NCBI RefSeq assembly: GCF_000430725.1
Contig: NZ_KE387204.1
Location: 56,023-120,022 of the forward strand
Direction: 5' to 3'
DNA length: 64,000 nt
From: Azohydromonas australica DSM 1124
GTDB taxonomy: Bacteria; Pseudomonadota; Gammaproteobacteria; Burkholderiales; Burkholderiaceae_C
The notes under the pieces are model-generated. The model had not been told where the DNA came from, did no database searches, and worked only from the letters and a program-made list of their open reading frames with translations. Both the position numbers and the translations under genes were made by a program. Every line of letters begins with the position of its first letter. Position 1 is the stretch's first letter. Shown here piece by piece: positions 51,596 to 62,099 of the stretch.

Positions 51596-51618
51596 CCTCT
51601 TTGCATATTGAAAAGAGG
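51596..51618. promoter_or_regulatory. Inverted repeat upstream of PEP-CTERM copy 3
   Basis: CCTCTTT (51596-51602) pairs with AAAGAGG (51612-51618), loop 9 nt, about 150 nt before the copy 3 ATG, the same place as the CACCATATT dyad in units 1 and 2. Both arms changed together. Confidence 0.45.
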
Positions 51619-51659
51619 GGTTCGGCAACGGCGTTCGCCGGGCGGATTCAAAACCCGCT

Positions 51660-54293
<2,634 letters not shown>

Positions 54294-54451
54294 GGGTGCG
54301 TGGCCGGCGGCCGTGGCGAGGCGGGAATACCGCACCGTGCACATCGCACGCCCGCTTGGTGTCCGTTCTTCGAAGGGCTTGGCGGACGAGTATGCCGCCG
54401 CGGTATGCGGCTTGCCGCCCGTCGGGCAAGCCATTGCACAAGGAGCCCGCC

Positions 54452-54643
54452 ATGACTGACGCCCCCAAGGTCCCCAAGGTCAACCCCGACGACAAGGACG
54501 CCGTGCGCGCCGCCGAACAGGCCCAGGCCACGCTGGACAACACCTGGAAGGGTTACGAGAACAGCAGCGACCCGGCCCACGACAACCCCTCCGGGCCCTC
54601 TGACCAGGAAGGCCCGAGCCACCGCCAGGGTCCGCCGCAGTGA
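54452..54643 (+). CDS. Small hydrophilic protein, likely disordered
   Basis: 63 residues, rich in Pro, Asp, Ser and Gly, with no hydrophobic segment: MTDAPKVPKVNPDDKDAV, then a short helix-like AEQAQATLDNTWKGYE and a PSGPSDQEGPSHRQ tail. AAGGAG lies 7 nt before the ATG, which supports real translation. No family is recognised; composition resembles small stress-induced disordered proteins. Confidence 0.6.
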   Translation: MTDAPKVPKVNPDDKDAVRAAEQAQATLDNTWKGYENSSDPAHDNPSGPSDQEGPSHRQGPPQ

Positions 54644-54920
54644 AGCGGCCGGGTTGAGCCCGGTGCGGGGCGCCGTGTTCGCGGCGTTCTGCACCGCTGT
54701 CCTTCCGCCGTCGCGGACACGACGGGAAACGGAGTGCGCCACTGGGTCTTCTGCGCCCAACCTGCAACAACGTCCCGGATCGTGAACTGATCCGCACTCG
54801 ATTTGCCGCACCGGCGCCGGAGTGCCGCGCCGATCCCCTAGCATTCGCCCCTTGAACCGGGCGCCTGGCCCGGGTTGTGAGCACGGCGCCCCTGGCGCCG
54901 CGACCTGACGGGGGAAGTCG
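54644..54920. other. 277-nt intergenic region
   Basis: A short hairpin CCGGG-TTGAG-CCCGG (54649-54663) follows the small gene and may act as a weak terminator. GGGGGAAG before ATG 54921 is the ribosome site of the next gene. Nothing else was seen. Confidence 0.4.
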
Positions 54921-55595
54921 ATGTTGGGGGGAGGAAAGGCGCTGTGCGCGCTGGCGGCCAGCCTTTTGCTGGGGCTGCCGGGCTTGTCCAGGGCATTGCC
55001 CACGCACGACAGCATCCATCACGCGCCGGCGCGTGATGCGGCCGCCGACGACCCCGTGCAGCGCTTCGCCCATGGCGTGCTGGAGAGCAACGACCACCGC
55101 GGGCGTCCCTTCGTCGTGGTGGACAAGAAGCAGGCGCGCATGGTGCTTTACGCCGGCGATGGCCGCGTGCTGGGCGCCGCACCGGTGCTGCTGGGCCTGC
55201 AGCCCGGCGACCACGCGGTGCGTGGCGTGGGCAGCAAGCCGCTGTCGGCCATCCGCCCCGAGGAGCGCACCACCCCCGCCGGCCGCTTCGACACCGAGCC
55301 CGGCCGCAACACTGCCGGCGAGCTGGTGGTGTGGATGGACTACGCCGAGGGGCTGGCGCTGCACCGGCTGCGCCCCGCACCCGCGCGCGAGCGCCGCGCC
55401 CAGCGACTGGCTTCGGCCTCGCCGGCGGACAACCGCATCTCGCTGGGCTGCGTGGTGGTGGACGCGGACTTCTACGTCTCCGTGGTGCAGCCCGTGCTGG
55501 GCCGCCAGCGCGGCGTGGTCTACGTGCTGCCGGAAACGCGCACGCTGGAAGCGGTGTTCGGGCACGAGGTCGTGGCCGGGCTGGCGCAGGACTGA
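54921..55595 (+). CDS. L,D-transpeptidase-like (YkuD fold) exported protein
   Basis: 224 residues. A signal peptide (1-25, LLLGLPGLSRA) is followed by a YkuD-type domain with the catalytic pair His148 in ALHRL and Cys177 in RISLGCVVV (variant of SHGCxR). TTPAGRFDTEPG is also typical. It may crosslink peptidoglycan or attach proteins; the Arg after the Cys motif is replaced by Val, so activity should be tested. It is close to but not coupled with its neighbours. Confidence 0.8.
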   Translation: MLGGGKALCALAASLLLGLPGLSRALPTHDSIHHAPARDAAADDPVQRFAHGVLESNDHRGRPFVVVDKKQARMVLYAGDGRVLGAAPVLLGLQPGDHAVRGVGSKPLSAIRPEERTTPAGRFDTEPGRNTAGELVVWMDYAEGLALHRLRPAPARERRAQRLASASPADNRISLGCVVVDADFYVSVVQPVLGRQRGVVYVLPETRTLEAVFGHEVVAGLAQD

Positions 55596-55680
55596 ATTTC
55601 GAAGAGCGTCCGCGGATTGCACCTGCGAGCCGTCGCGCCACTGTTGCGCGGCGGCCGCCTTGGCACGCCGGGGCCTGTGC

Positions 55681-55929
55681 CTACCGGCGCTGCTGGCACC
55701 GGCGCCACCAGCCGACCACGGTGAGGGCCAGCCAGAAGCACTGCGACAGGAACGCCGCCAGGTTGAAGGACTCCGTCAGCGACACCAGCATGCAGGCCGG
55801 GCCGACGATGTTGAGCGCGACCGCGGTCCGGCCGGCCGGCGGGTGGTGCAGCACCTGCACCAGGAAGTACGCCGTCAGGTACGCGACCACGCCGAAGAGA
55901 CCGATGAGGTCGAGAAAACCCAGCTCCAT
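55681..55929 (-). CDS. CBU_0592-type small membrane protein
   Basis: 82 residues or so with three helices: MELGFLDLIGLFGVVAYL, TAYFLVQVL then TAVALNIVGPACMLVSLTES and a final FWLALTVVGWW followed by basic residues. The pattern matches the CBU_0592 family of unknown function. ATG 55929 is preferred because the family begins ME-(L/F)-x-x-D-(I/L)-I-G; it converges with the L,D-transpeptidase gene. Confidence 0.75.
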   Translation of the reverse strand: MELGFLDLIGLFGVVAYLTAYFLVQVLHHPPAGRTAVALNIVGPACMLVSLTESFNLAAFLSQCFWLALTVVGWWRRCQQRR

Positions 55930-56260
55930 GTGCGAAGCATAGGCAGCGCCGGCGCGCCCGCTTGGCGGCAAGCGCCGGGTTGCTGACCCGTTGCGACATG
56001 CGGCGCTTCATCCGTCGCCTTCGCGGCCTTCCCGGTCAGCACGGGCCCCTGGTGCGCAATTGGCCAAACATGCGTCGGCATTGAGCAAGTCGGCATGCCC
56101 ATCCTTGGGCGACAGTGGTGTTGCGCGAACCTGGCCAGAGGAGGCAGGACGCGGGAGGGCCGTGCACCGGCGAGAGCGATCTCACCCGGACACCCCTACA
56201 CCATCACGGAGGCGACGACGGCGGTCCTGAACCGGCCGGCGCCGTAGAGAAGAAGAAAAC
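55930..56260. other. 331-nt intergenic region upstream of the chemoreceptor gene
   Basis: No gene and no clear flagellar sigma-28 promoter (TAAA-N15-GCCGATAA type) was seen. The divergent promoters of the CBU_0592-type gene and the chemoreceptor gene must lie here. A purine-rich GAGAAGAAGAAAAC stretch just before ATG 56261 is the likely ribosome region. Confidence 0.4.
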
Positions 56261-57847
56261 ATGCGGAACCCGAGCAACGGTGGAATTTCACAGTTCCTGT
56301 TTTCCCGGCTGTCGATCTCGGCGCGCCTGTACGTGGGCTTCGGCGTCGCGCTCGCGCTGTTGGCGGCGGTGGGCACCCTGAACTGGTTTCAAACCAGCCT
56401 GCTGTCCGAACGCACGCGGATATTGGTCGAGGAGGACGCGCGCCGCGCCTCGCTCGCCAACGACATGCAGATCGCGGTGCAGGACATGGTGATCGTGCTG
56501 GGCAAGCTCGTCCTGATCGAGAACCTGGACGAGATCGAAAACCTGCGTGGCAGCTTCAAGGCCACGGTGGAACGCTACTTCCAGGTCAAGGACGCGCTGG
56601 CGAAGCTGCCGGTGCGCAGCGAGAGCGGCGGCTGGCAGGAGGCGTTCGAGACCATGACCTCCTTCGAGGAAAGCGCGCTGCCGCTGTTCAAGCAGGTGGC
56701 CGACATGGCCGGGGACACCAAGCCCGGCCTGCTGCAGTACGTCTACTCCTCCCAGGTGTCGAACCCGCAGAAGAACTGGATGGAGAGCCTGGGTGACCTC
56801 CGCAAGCTGATGGGCGAGACGATGGCCGCGGCCTCGGCGCAGTCCCGGGAGGACGCGCGGCAATCGCAGTGGCTGACCGCAGGCATCGTCGTGATCGCGC
56901 TGGCCGGCGGCCTGCTGTCGGCATTGCTCATCTCGCACAGCATCACCCGCCCGCTGCACCGCGCGGTAGACGTGGCGAAGACGGTCGCGCAGGGTGACCT
57001 GTCGGCCAATGTCCGGACCGGGCAGCGGGACGAGATCGGCCTGCTGCTGAACTCGTTGGCCGAGATGCAGGACGCCCTGCGCCACGTGGTGGGCGACATT
57101 CGCCTGTGCGCCGACAGCATCCAGGTCGCCAGCAGCGAGGTCGCCTCGGGCAAGGCCGACCTGTCCCAGCGCACCGAGATCACGGCCGGCAACCTGCAGC
57201 AGACCGCGTCGTCGCTGGAGGAGCTGACGGGCGCGGTGCGGCAGAGCGCGGACTCGGCGGCGACCGCGAACCAGCTCGCGCTGTCGGCGTCCCAGGCGGC
57301 GCAGCGCGGCGGCGAGGTCGTGCAGCAGGTCATCGCCAACATGGCCGACATCTCGACCTCCAGCCGCCGCATCGGCGACATCATCGGCGTCATCGACGGC
57401 ATCGCGTTCCAGACCAACCTGCTGGCGCTGAACGCCGCGGTCGAGGCGGCGCGCGCCGGCGAGCAGGGCCGCGGCTTCGCGGTGGTGGCCGGCGAGGTGC
57501 GCAACCTCGCGCAGCGCGCCGCGTCGGCGGCCCGCGAGATCAAGTCGCTGATCGGCGAAAGCGTACAACGCGTCGAGTCCGGCACGAAGCTGGTCCAGGA
57601 AGCCGGCGGCACGATGCAGGACATGATGTCGGCGGTGCAGCGGGTCGCCGACGTGATCGACGAGATCTCGACCGCCACGGTCGAGCAGAGCCAGGGCATC
57701 GAGCAGGTGAACGGCGCGGTGGTGGAGCTGGACCGGATGACGCAGCAGAACGCGGCGCTGGTCGAGCAGAGCACGGCCTCCGCGGAACTGCTGAGCGAGC
57801 AGGCCGGCCGCCTCAACAAGCTGGTCAGCGCCTTCCACCTCGGCTGA
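56261..57847 (+). CDS. Methyl-accepting chemotaxis protein
   Basis: 528 residues. TM1 (about 20-42), four-helix-bundle-type periplasmic domain (about 45-205), TM2 (about 207-227), HAMP (about 228-280) and a signalling domain with the hairpin tip IAFQTNLLALNAAVEAARAG and VVAGEVRNLAQRAA. There is no C-terminal CheR-binding pentapeptide. The ligand is not predictable. It is isolated, with no other che genes nearby. Confidence 0.93.
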   Translation: MRNPSNGGISQFLFSRLSISARLYVGFGVALALLAAVGTLNWFQTSLLSERTRILVEEDARRASLANDMQIAVQDMVIVLGKLVLIENLDEIENLRGSFKATVERYFQVKDALAKLPVRSESGGWQEAFETMTSFEESALPLFKQVADMAGDTKPGLLQYVYSSQVSNPQKNWMESLGDLRKLMGETMAAASAQSREDARQSQWLTAGIVVIALAGGLLSALLISHSITRPLHRAVDVAKTVAQGDLSANVRTGQRDEIGLLLNSLAEMQDALRHVVGDIRLCADSIQVASSEVASGKADLSQRTEITAGNLQQTASSLEELTGAVRQSADSAATANQLALSASQAAQRGGEVVQQVIANMADISTSSRRIGDIIGVIDGIAFQTNLLALNAAVEAARAGEQGRGFAVVAGEVRNLAQRAASAAREIKSLIGESVQRVESGTKLVQEAGGTMQDMMSAVQRVADVIDEISTATVEQSQGIEQVNGAVVELDRMTQQNAALVEQSTASAELLSEQAGRLNKLVSAFHLG

Positions 57848-57873
57848 AGCGGCGGCGTCCATTGCCGGCCCTT

Positions 57874-57905
57874 GCGGTCCGCCTGGCCCGGCCGGGCGGG
57901 ACCGC
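57874..57905. terminator. Hairpin between convergent chemoreceptor and LysR genes
   Basis: GCGGTCCGCC pairs with GGCGGGACCGC with a single-base bulge across a GC-rich loop, in the 66-nt gap between the two convergent stops. It could serve both directions; no U-tract is present. Confidence 0.5.
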
Positions 57906-57913
57906 CGCCGCCC

Positions 57914-58816
57914 TCACTTGCACAGGCTCCCCGCCAGCCACTCGACGAAGATGTCCCGCAGGGGATGCGGCTTGCGCCGCGTGGGCACCACCACGTTGTA
58001 CCGGCCCTCGGCGGTGATGACGGCGTCGCCCAGGCGCACCAGCGAGCCGTCCTCCAGGTAGCTCTGCACGAGCACGCCCCAGCCGAGCGCAACACCATGC
58101 CCGGCCCGCGCCGCTTGCAGCACTTCGGTGTAGTGGCTGAAGCGCAGCTTGGGCTGCGGGCTGGCCGCGGCGATGCCCGCGCGGCCGAGCCAGTCCTGCC
58201 ACGAGTACCAGGAGCGGTCCGGCACGTCCTGCTCGATCAGCTCGAGCTCGCCGTCGCGGAACATCGTCCCGGGCTCGCCCACCCGCAACGCATGCTCGGC
58301 CGAGCACACGGGAAACACCTCGTCGGCACGCGAGGCGACGACCTCGCCGTCGTCGAAGGGCGGCACGCCGAAGCGCACGAGCACGTCCACCTCGCCGCTG
58401 TTGAGATTGATGCGCGAGTCCTGTGACACCAGCCGGATCTGCGCCGCGGGATAACGCTTGCGGAACTCCCCCATGCGCGGCAGCAGCCAGAACGTGGTGA
58501 ACGCCAGCGTCGCCCCGATCGTGACCGTCTCCTGGCGCTTGGTGGACCGCACCATCTCCACGCTTTGAGCGATGTTCGCGAAGCTCATCGCCAGCGATGA
58601 AGCCAGCAGCTCGCACGGGGGCGTCGGCTCGATGCTGCGGTGCTTGCGCGCGAACAGCGGGGTGTCCAGCTCTTCCTCCAGCAGTGCGACCTGGCGGCTC
58701 ACCGCCGCCTGCGTGACGCCCAGCTCCACGGCCGCCGCGGTGAAGCTGCGATGGCGCGCGGCAGCCTCCAGCACGAGCAGGGCGTTCAGCGACGGAAAGT
58801 TCTTGCGAATGGGCAC
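57914..58816 (-). CDS. LysR-type regulator (GcvA-like), divergent from the Rieske oxygenase operon
   Basis: 300 residues starting at GTG 58816. The winged helix-turn-helix (about 8-65, FTAAAVELGVTQAAVSRQ, TPLFARKHR) and effector domain have the GcvA pattern (LRFSHYTEVLQAARAGHGVALGW). Its position opposite the oxygenase gene makes it the likely local regulator. Confidence 0.9.
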   Translation of the reverse strand: MPIRKNFPSLNALLVLEAAARHRSFTAAAVELGVTQAAVSRQVALLEEELDTPLFARKHRSIEPTPPCELLASSLAMSFANIAQSVEMVRSTKRQETVTIGATLAFTTFWLLPRMGEFRKRYPAAQIRLVSQDSRINLNSGEVDVLVRFGVPPFDDGEVVASRADEVFPVCSAEHALRVGEPGTMFRDGELELIEQDVPDRSWYSWQDWLGRAGIAAASPQPKLRFSHYTEVLQAARAGHGVALGWGVLVQSYLEDGSLVRLGDAVITAEGRYNVVVPTRRKPHPLRDIFVEWLAGSLCK

Positions 58817-58833
58817 CGGACCTCCTCAATGGT

Positions 58834-58862
58834 CATCCTTGCATTACCAAAAGTCATCCTGG
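58834..58862. promoter_or_regulatory. Direct-repeat operator candidate for the second LysR regulator
   Basis: CATCCTTG (58834-58841) and CATCCTGG (58855-58862) are direct repeats spaced 21 bp, both preceded by GT. CATCCTTG is identical to a half-site in the operator candidate at 22242. It lies between the LysR start (58816) and the oxygenase promoter. Confidence 0.5.
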
Positions 58863-58880
58863 ACATAAATCAAAATGGCG

Positions 58881-58909
58881 TTGAACAAGGATATAGCGGC
58901 TTCTATCAT
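58881..58909 (+). promoter_or_regulatory. Sigma-70-type promoter for the Rieske oxygenase operon
   Basis: TTGAAC (58881-58886), a 17-nt spacer, then TATCAT (58904-58909). AAGGAG (58927-58932) lies 9 nt before the ATG at 58942. It sits just downstream of the putative LysR sites, as expected for an activated promoter. Confidence 0.6.
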
Positions 58910-58941
58910 GACTTCAGATTAGTCAAAAGGAGCATACGCCC

Positions 58942-60195
58942 ATGTCCATTCCCGCCCTCCCGTCCATCGCCTCGCTGCTGTCCTCGCGCCGCCCGCACCA
59001 TTCGCTGCCCGCGGGGCTCTACACGCGCCAGGACGTGTTCGAGGCCGACCTGAAGGTCTTCTTCCAGAGCCACTGGATCCTGGCCGGCCTGGAGTGCGAG
59101 ATTCCCGAGCCGGGCGACACGCAGGTGCTGGACATCGGGACGTCGAGCGTCATCCTCCTGCGCGACGACGACATGCAGGTGCGCGCCTTCCACAACGTCT
59201 GCCGCCACCGCGGCGCGCGCATCCTGAACGCGGGGCAGGGCGTGGTTTCCAAGCTCGTGTGCCCCTACCACCAGTGGACCTACGAGACCTCGGGCCAGCT
59301 GATCCACGCGCCGCACATGGGCGTGGACTTCGACAAGTCCTGCCGCAGCCTCAAACCGGTGGCGCTGCGCTCGGTCGGTGGACTCCTCTACGTCTGCCTT
59401 TCCGACAACCCGCCCAAGGACATCGCGTTCCTGCAGGACGTGATGGAGGAGCGGCTGGCGCCCTACGGCCTGCGTAACGCCAAGGTGGCGCACCAGGTGG
59501 ACGTGATCGAGAAAAGCAACTGGAAGCTCACGCTGGAGAACAACCGGGAGTGCTACCACTGCGTGGGCAGCCATCCGGAGCTGTGCGTCACCTTCATCGA
59601 CCTGGACTTCGGCTTCGACCTCGAATCCATGAGCGAAGAGGACCGCGAGCGCGCCGCGCAACACATGGCCGAGCACAGCGCCCGCGAGCGCCGTTGGGAG
59701 GCCGAAGGCTTCAAGTCCTCCACCGTGGAGCGCGTGACCGACTGCGAAACCAACTTCCGCACGCAGCGCCTGGCCATTGCCGGCGGCGGCGAGTCGCAAA
59801 CTCCGGACGGCACGGCGGCATGCGCCAAGCTGCTGGGCAGCATGACCCGCAAGGACCTGGGCGACACGCACCTGTGGGGCCACAACTGCTGGAACCACTT
59901 CATGGGCGACCACGCGATGTCGGCCATGGTCATCCCGCTCAGCGCGGACACCACGCTGGTGCGCACCAAGTGGCTGGTGCACAAGGACGCCGTGGAGGGC
60001 AAGGACTACGACCTGGACAAGCTCACCAGCGTGTGGATCGCCACCACCGACCAGGACGCCGACCTGGTGGCGCGCTCGCACGCCGGCGTGCAGGACCCGA
60101 GCTACGAGCCGGGCCCGTACTCGAAGTTCACCGAGAAGCAGCTCGACAACTTCGCCTCCTGGTATGTCAAGCGGATGCAGGCCCATGGCTACTGA
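58942..60195 (+). CDS. Rieske non-haem iron oxygenase, large subunit (glycine betaine/stachydrine demethylase type)
   Basis: 417 residues. Rieske cluster ligands are C87/H89 (CRHRG) and C107/H110 (CPYHQW). The mononuclear iron site is in ENNRECYHCVGSHPEL (H206, H211) with a later carboxylate probably in FMGDHAM. The NNRECYHC stretch and overall layout match oxygenases that demethylate quaternary ammonium compounds (GbcA, Stc2) rather than aromatic-ring dioxygenases; the substrate is inferred. It overlaps the reductase gene by 11 nt. Confidence 0.88.
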   Translation: MSIPALPSIASLLSSRRPHHSLPAGLYTRQDVFEADLKVFFQSHWILAGLECEIPEPGDTQVLDIGTSSVILLRDDDMQVRAFHNVCRHRGARILNAGQGVVSKLVCPYHQWTYETSGQLIHAPHMGVDFDKSCRSLKPVALRSVGGLLYVCLSDNPPKDIAFLQDVMEERLAPYGLRNAKVAHQVDVIEKSNWKLTLENNRECYHCVGSHPELCVTFIDLDFGFDLESMSEEDRERAAQHMAEHSARERRWEAEGFKSSTVERVTDCETNFRTQRLAIAGGGESQTPDGTAACAKLLGSMTRKDLGDTHLWGHNCWNHFMGDHAMSAMVIPLSADTTLVRTKWLVHKDAVEGKDYDLDKLTSVWIATTDQDADLVARSHAGVQDPSYEPGPYSKFTEKQLDNFASWYVKRMQAHGY

Positions 60196-61273
60196 GCTCA
60201 CGCTGCCGATGTCCTGCGACGAGGGCGTCTACTGGAACCGCGAGGCTGACCAGGAACTGGTGTGCATCGACGTCCGCCAGGAGACGCACGACGTCAAGAC
60301 CTTCACCTTCCGCGCCCGGGACGACCGCTACTTCAGCTTCGACGCGGGCCAGTACTTCCTGTTCGAGCTGGAGATCGACGGGGAGATGGTGAGCCGCTGC
60401 TACAGCCTCGCGTCGTCGGCGCTGACGCCGCGCTCGATCTCCATCACCGTCAAGCGGGTGGAGGGCGGCAAGGTCTCGAACTGGCTGCACGACCACCTCA
60501 AGCCGGGCAGCGCGGTGCGGGGCACCGGCCCCTCGGGTACCTTCACGCTGCCCGGGCCGGCCGAAGGACCCTACCTGCTGGTGTCGGGCGGGTCGGGCAT
60601 CACGCCGGTGATGTCGATGGTGCGCGCCCTGGCCGACGCGCGGCGCCATCCGGACATCGTGTTCCTGCACGCGGCGCGCACCCCGGCGGACCTCGTGTTC
60701 CGGGACGAGCTGCTATACCGCGCCAAGGTCACGCCGAACTTCCGGCTGCTGTTCCTGCCCGAGAGGGCGGGCGGCGAGCCGGGGTACGCCGGCGTCACCG
60801 GGCGCGTCAGCGAGGCCTTCCTGAAGGTCGCGGTGCCCGACCTGGCCGAGAGGACGGTGATGTGCTGCGGCCCCGCGCCGTTCATGGGCGCGGTGCGCCA
60901 GCTGTCCCTGGCGCTGGGCGTGAAGCCGGAGCGCTACTTCGAGGAAAGCTTCGACGCCGCCGTGATCGACGAGGACGACGTGCCGCTGCCGCCCGCCGCG
61001 GAGGCCGCGAGCACCTTCAAAGTCAAGTTCGCCAAGCAGGACAAGGTGATCGAGGTGGGCGCCGAGCAGTCCGTGCTCGCCGCCGCGCGCAAGTCCGGCG
61101 TGCGGCTGCCCTCGTCGTGCAGCAACGGCCTGTGCGGCACCTGCAAGTCGAAGCTGGTCTCCGGCTCGGTGGACATGAAGCACAACGGCGGCATCCGGCA
61201 GCGCGAGGTGGATGCGGGCTTCTTCCTGCCCTGCTGCTCCAAGCCGCTCAGCGACCTGGTGGTCGATCGCTGA
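60185..61273 (+). CDS. Oxygenase reductase (FAD/NAD(P)H and C-terminal 2Fe-2S), GbcB-like
   Basis: 362 residues. FAD-binding RCYSLASSA, NAD(P)-binding SGGSGITPVMSM and C-terminal ferredoxin domain with C-x4-C-x2-C-x29-C (CSNGLCGTCKSKLVSG, then FLPCCSKP). It passes electrons from NAD(P)H to the Rieske subunit. The start at 60185 overlaps the oxygenase stop by 11 nt, so the pair is translationally coupled. A strong hairpin follows the stop. Confidence 0.92.
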   Translation: MATELTLPMSCDEGVYWNREADQELVCIDVRQETHDVKTFTFRARDDRYFSFDAGQYFLFELEIDGEMVSRCYSLASSALTPRSISITVKRVEGGKVSNWLHDHLKPGSAVRGTGPSGTFTLPGPAEGPYLLVSGGSGITPVMSMVRALADARRHPDIVFLHAARTPADLVFRDELLYRAKVTPNFRLLFLPERAGGEPGYAGVTGRVSEAFLKVAVPDLAERTVMCCGPAPFMGAVRQLSLALGVKPERYFEESFDAAVIDEDDVPLPPAAEAASTFKVKFAKQDKVIEVGAEQSVLAAARKSGVRLPSSCSNGLCGTCKSKLVSGSVDMKHNGGIRQREVDAGFFLPCCSKPLSDLVVDR

Positions 61274-61275
61274 AC

Positions 61276-61315
61276 CCGCCCGGGCGCCGCAAGCTCATGC
61301 GCGGCGCCCGGGCGG
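61276..61315. terminator. Strong bidirectional terminator hairpin
   Basis: A perfect stem of 15 bp: CCGCCCGGGCGCCGC with GCGGCGCCCGGGCGG, loop AAGCTCATGC (61291-61300). It sits between the convergent reductase and glyoxalase stops. No U-tract, as usual in this GC-rich genome. Confidence 0.75.
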
Positions 61316-61322
61316 CAAGGCG

Positions 61323-61718
61323 TCAGCGGTAATGCCCGTGGCGCTCCAGCACCTCGATCTTGTAGCCGTCGGGGTCCTGGATGAAGAAGAAGCGGGCCAG
61401 CAATTCATCGCCGACTTTGAATTCCTTGATGGGCAGCGGCGAGAAACCCGCCTTCACCAGCTCGGCATGCTTTTGCGCCACGCTGTCCACGGCCACGGCG
61501 ACGTGGCCGTAACCGTCGCCGTGGGAATACGCTTCCTCGCAGCCCTTGTTGTAGGTCAGCTCGATTTCGAAATCATTCTCGGCATTGCGCAGGTACACCA
61601 GCGAGAATTCCGGAAAATCCAGCCGGTGCGCGGGCTCCAGCTTGAGCACCTGACGGTAGAAATCGAGCGACGCGTCCAGGTCGCGCACGCGGATCATGGT
61701 GTGGATGAGTTTGGCCAT
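61323..61718 (-). CDS. Lactoylglutathione lyase-like (glyoxalase I, VOC family)
   Basis: 131 residues. The metal ligands of glyoxalase I are in place: His6 (LIHTMIRV), Glu in DFEIELTYN, His in YGHVAVAVD and Glu in GYKIEVLE. It probably converts the methylglyoxal-glutathione hemithioacetal to S-lactoylglutathione. The gene lies in the same direction as the ribbon-helix-helix and GMC genes, 19 nt after the former. Confidence 0.9.
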   Translation of the reverse strand: MAKLIHTMIRVRDLDASLDFYRQVLKLEPAHRLDFPEFSLVYLRNAENDFEIELTYNKGCEEAYSHGDGYGHVAVAVDSVAQKHAELVKAGFSPLPIKEFKVGDELLARFFFIQDPDGYKIEVLERHGHYR

Positions 61719-61737
61719 ATCAGGTTGGAGCCTTGTT

Positions 61738-62076
61738 TCAGTGCGTGTTCCGCAGGGCAGGACGGCTGGGTGTGGGCGGGCTGCTGCCTTCGAGTTTCTC
61801 GCCTTCCACCTGGTCCAGCTTGCGTCGAAGGTAGCGCAGGCAGGTCACCCGCAGGAAGGACGAGAAATTCAGCACGTCGCCGCGATGGCGCATGATTTCA
61901 TCGTGAAATTGCACGATGAGCGCATTGGTGGTGATGCCTTCTTCCGCAGCCAGCGCCGCCAGCGTGTCCCACATGAAGTTTTCCATGCGTATGCTGGTCG
62001 ATACGCCATGGATGCGCACCGTGCGGGTACGGGATTCGTAAAGAATCGGGTCGGCCGCAACGAAGAATTCGCACAT
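61738..62076 (-). CDS. Ribbon-helix-helix domain protein
   Basis: 112 residues. An RHH_4-like domain is seen: beta strand in TRTVRIHGVSTSIRM, then helices FMWDTLAALAAEEGITTNAL and NFSSFLRVTCLRYL. The N-terminal MCEFFVAADPILYESRT lead and the charged C-terminal tail are additions. It is likely a small DNA-binding dimer that could regulate the flanking genes; the target is unknown. A longer in-frame start is not supported. Confidence 0.7.
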   Translation of the reverse strand: MCEFFVAADPILYESRTRTVRIHGVSTSIRMENFMWDTLAALAAEEGITTNALIVQFHDEIMRHRGDVLNFSSFLRVTCLRYLRRKLDQVEGEKLEGSSPPTPSRPALRNTH

Positions 62077-62099
62077 TCTTGTCTCCAGGATAATTTGTT

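Larger units (their letters stand above)
50190..51618. repeat. Tandem repeat unit 3 (diverged)
   Basis: Helicase tail, PEP-CTERM gene and upstream dyad as in units 1 and 2, but more diverged, and without the GCCTCGATAACCCGTTCCC block that joins units 1-2 and 2-3. Its right end grades into the histidine kinase 3' flank, so this is probably the ancestral upstream region. Confidence 0.75.
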
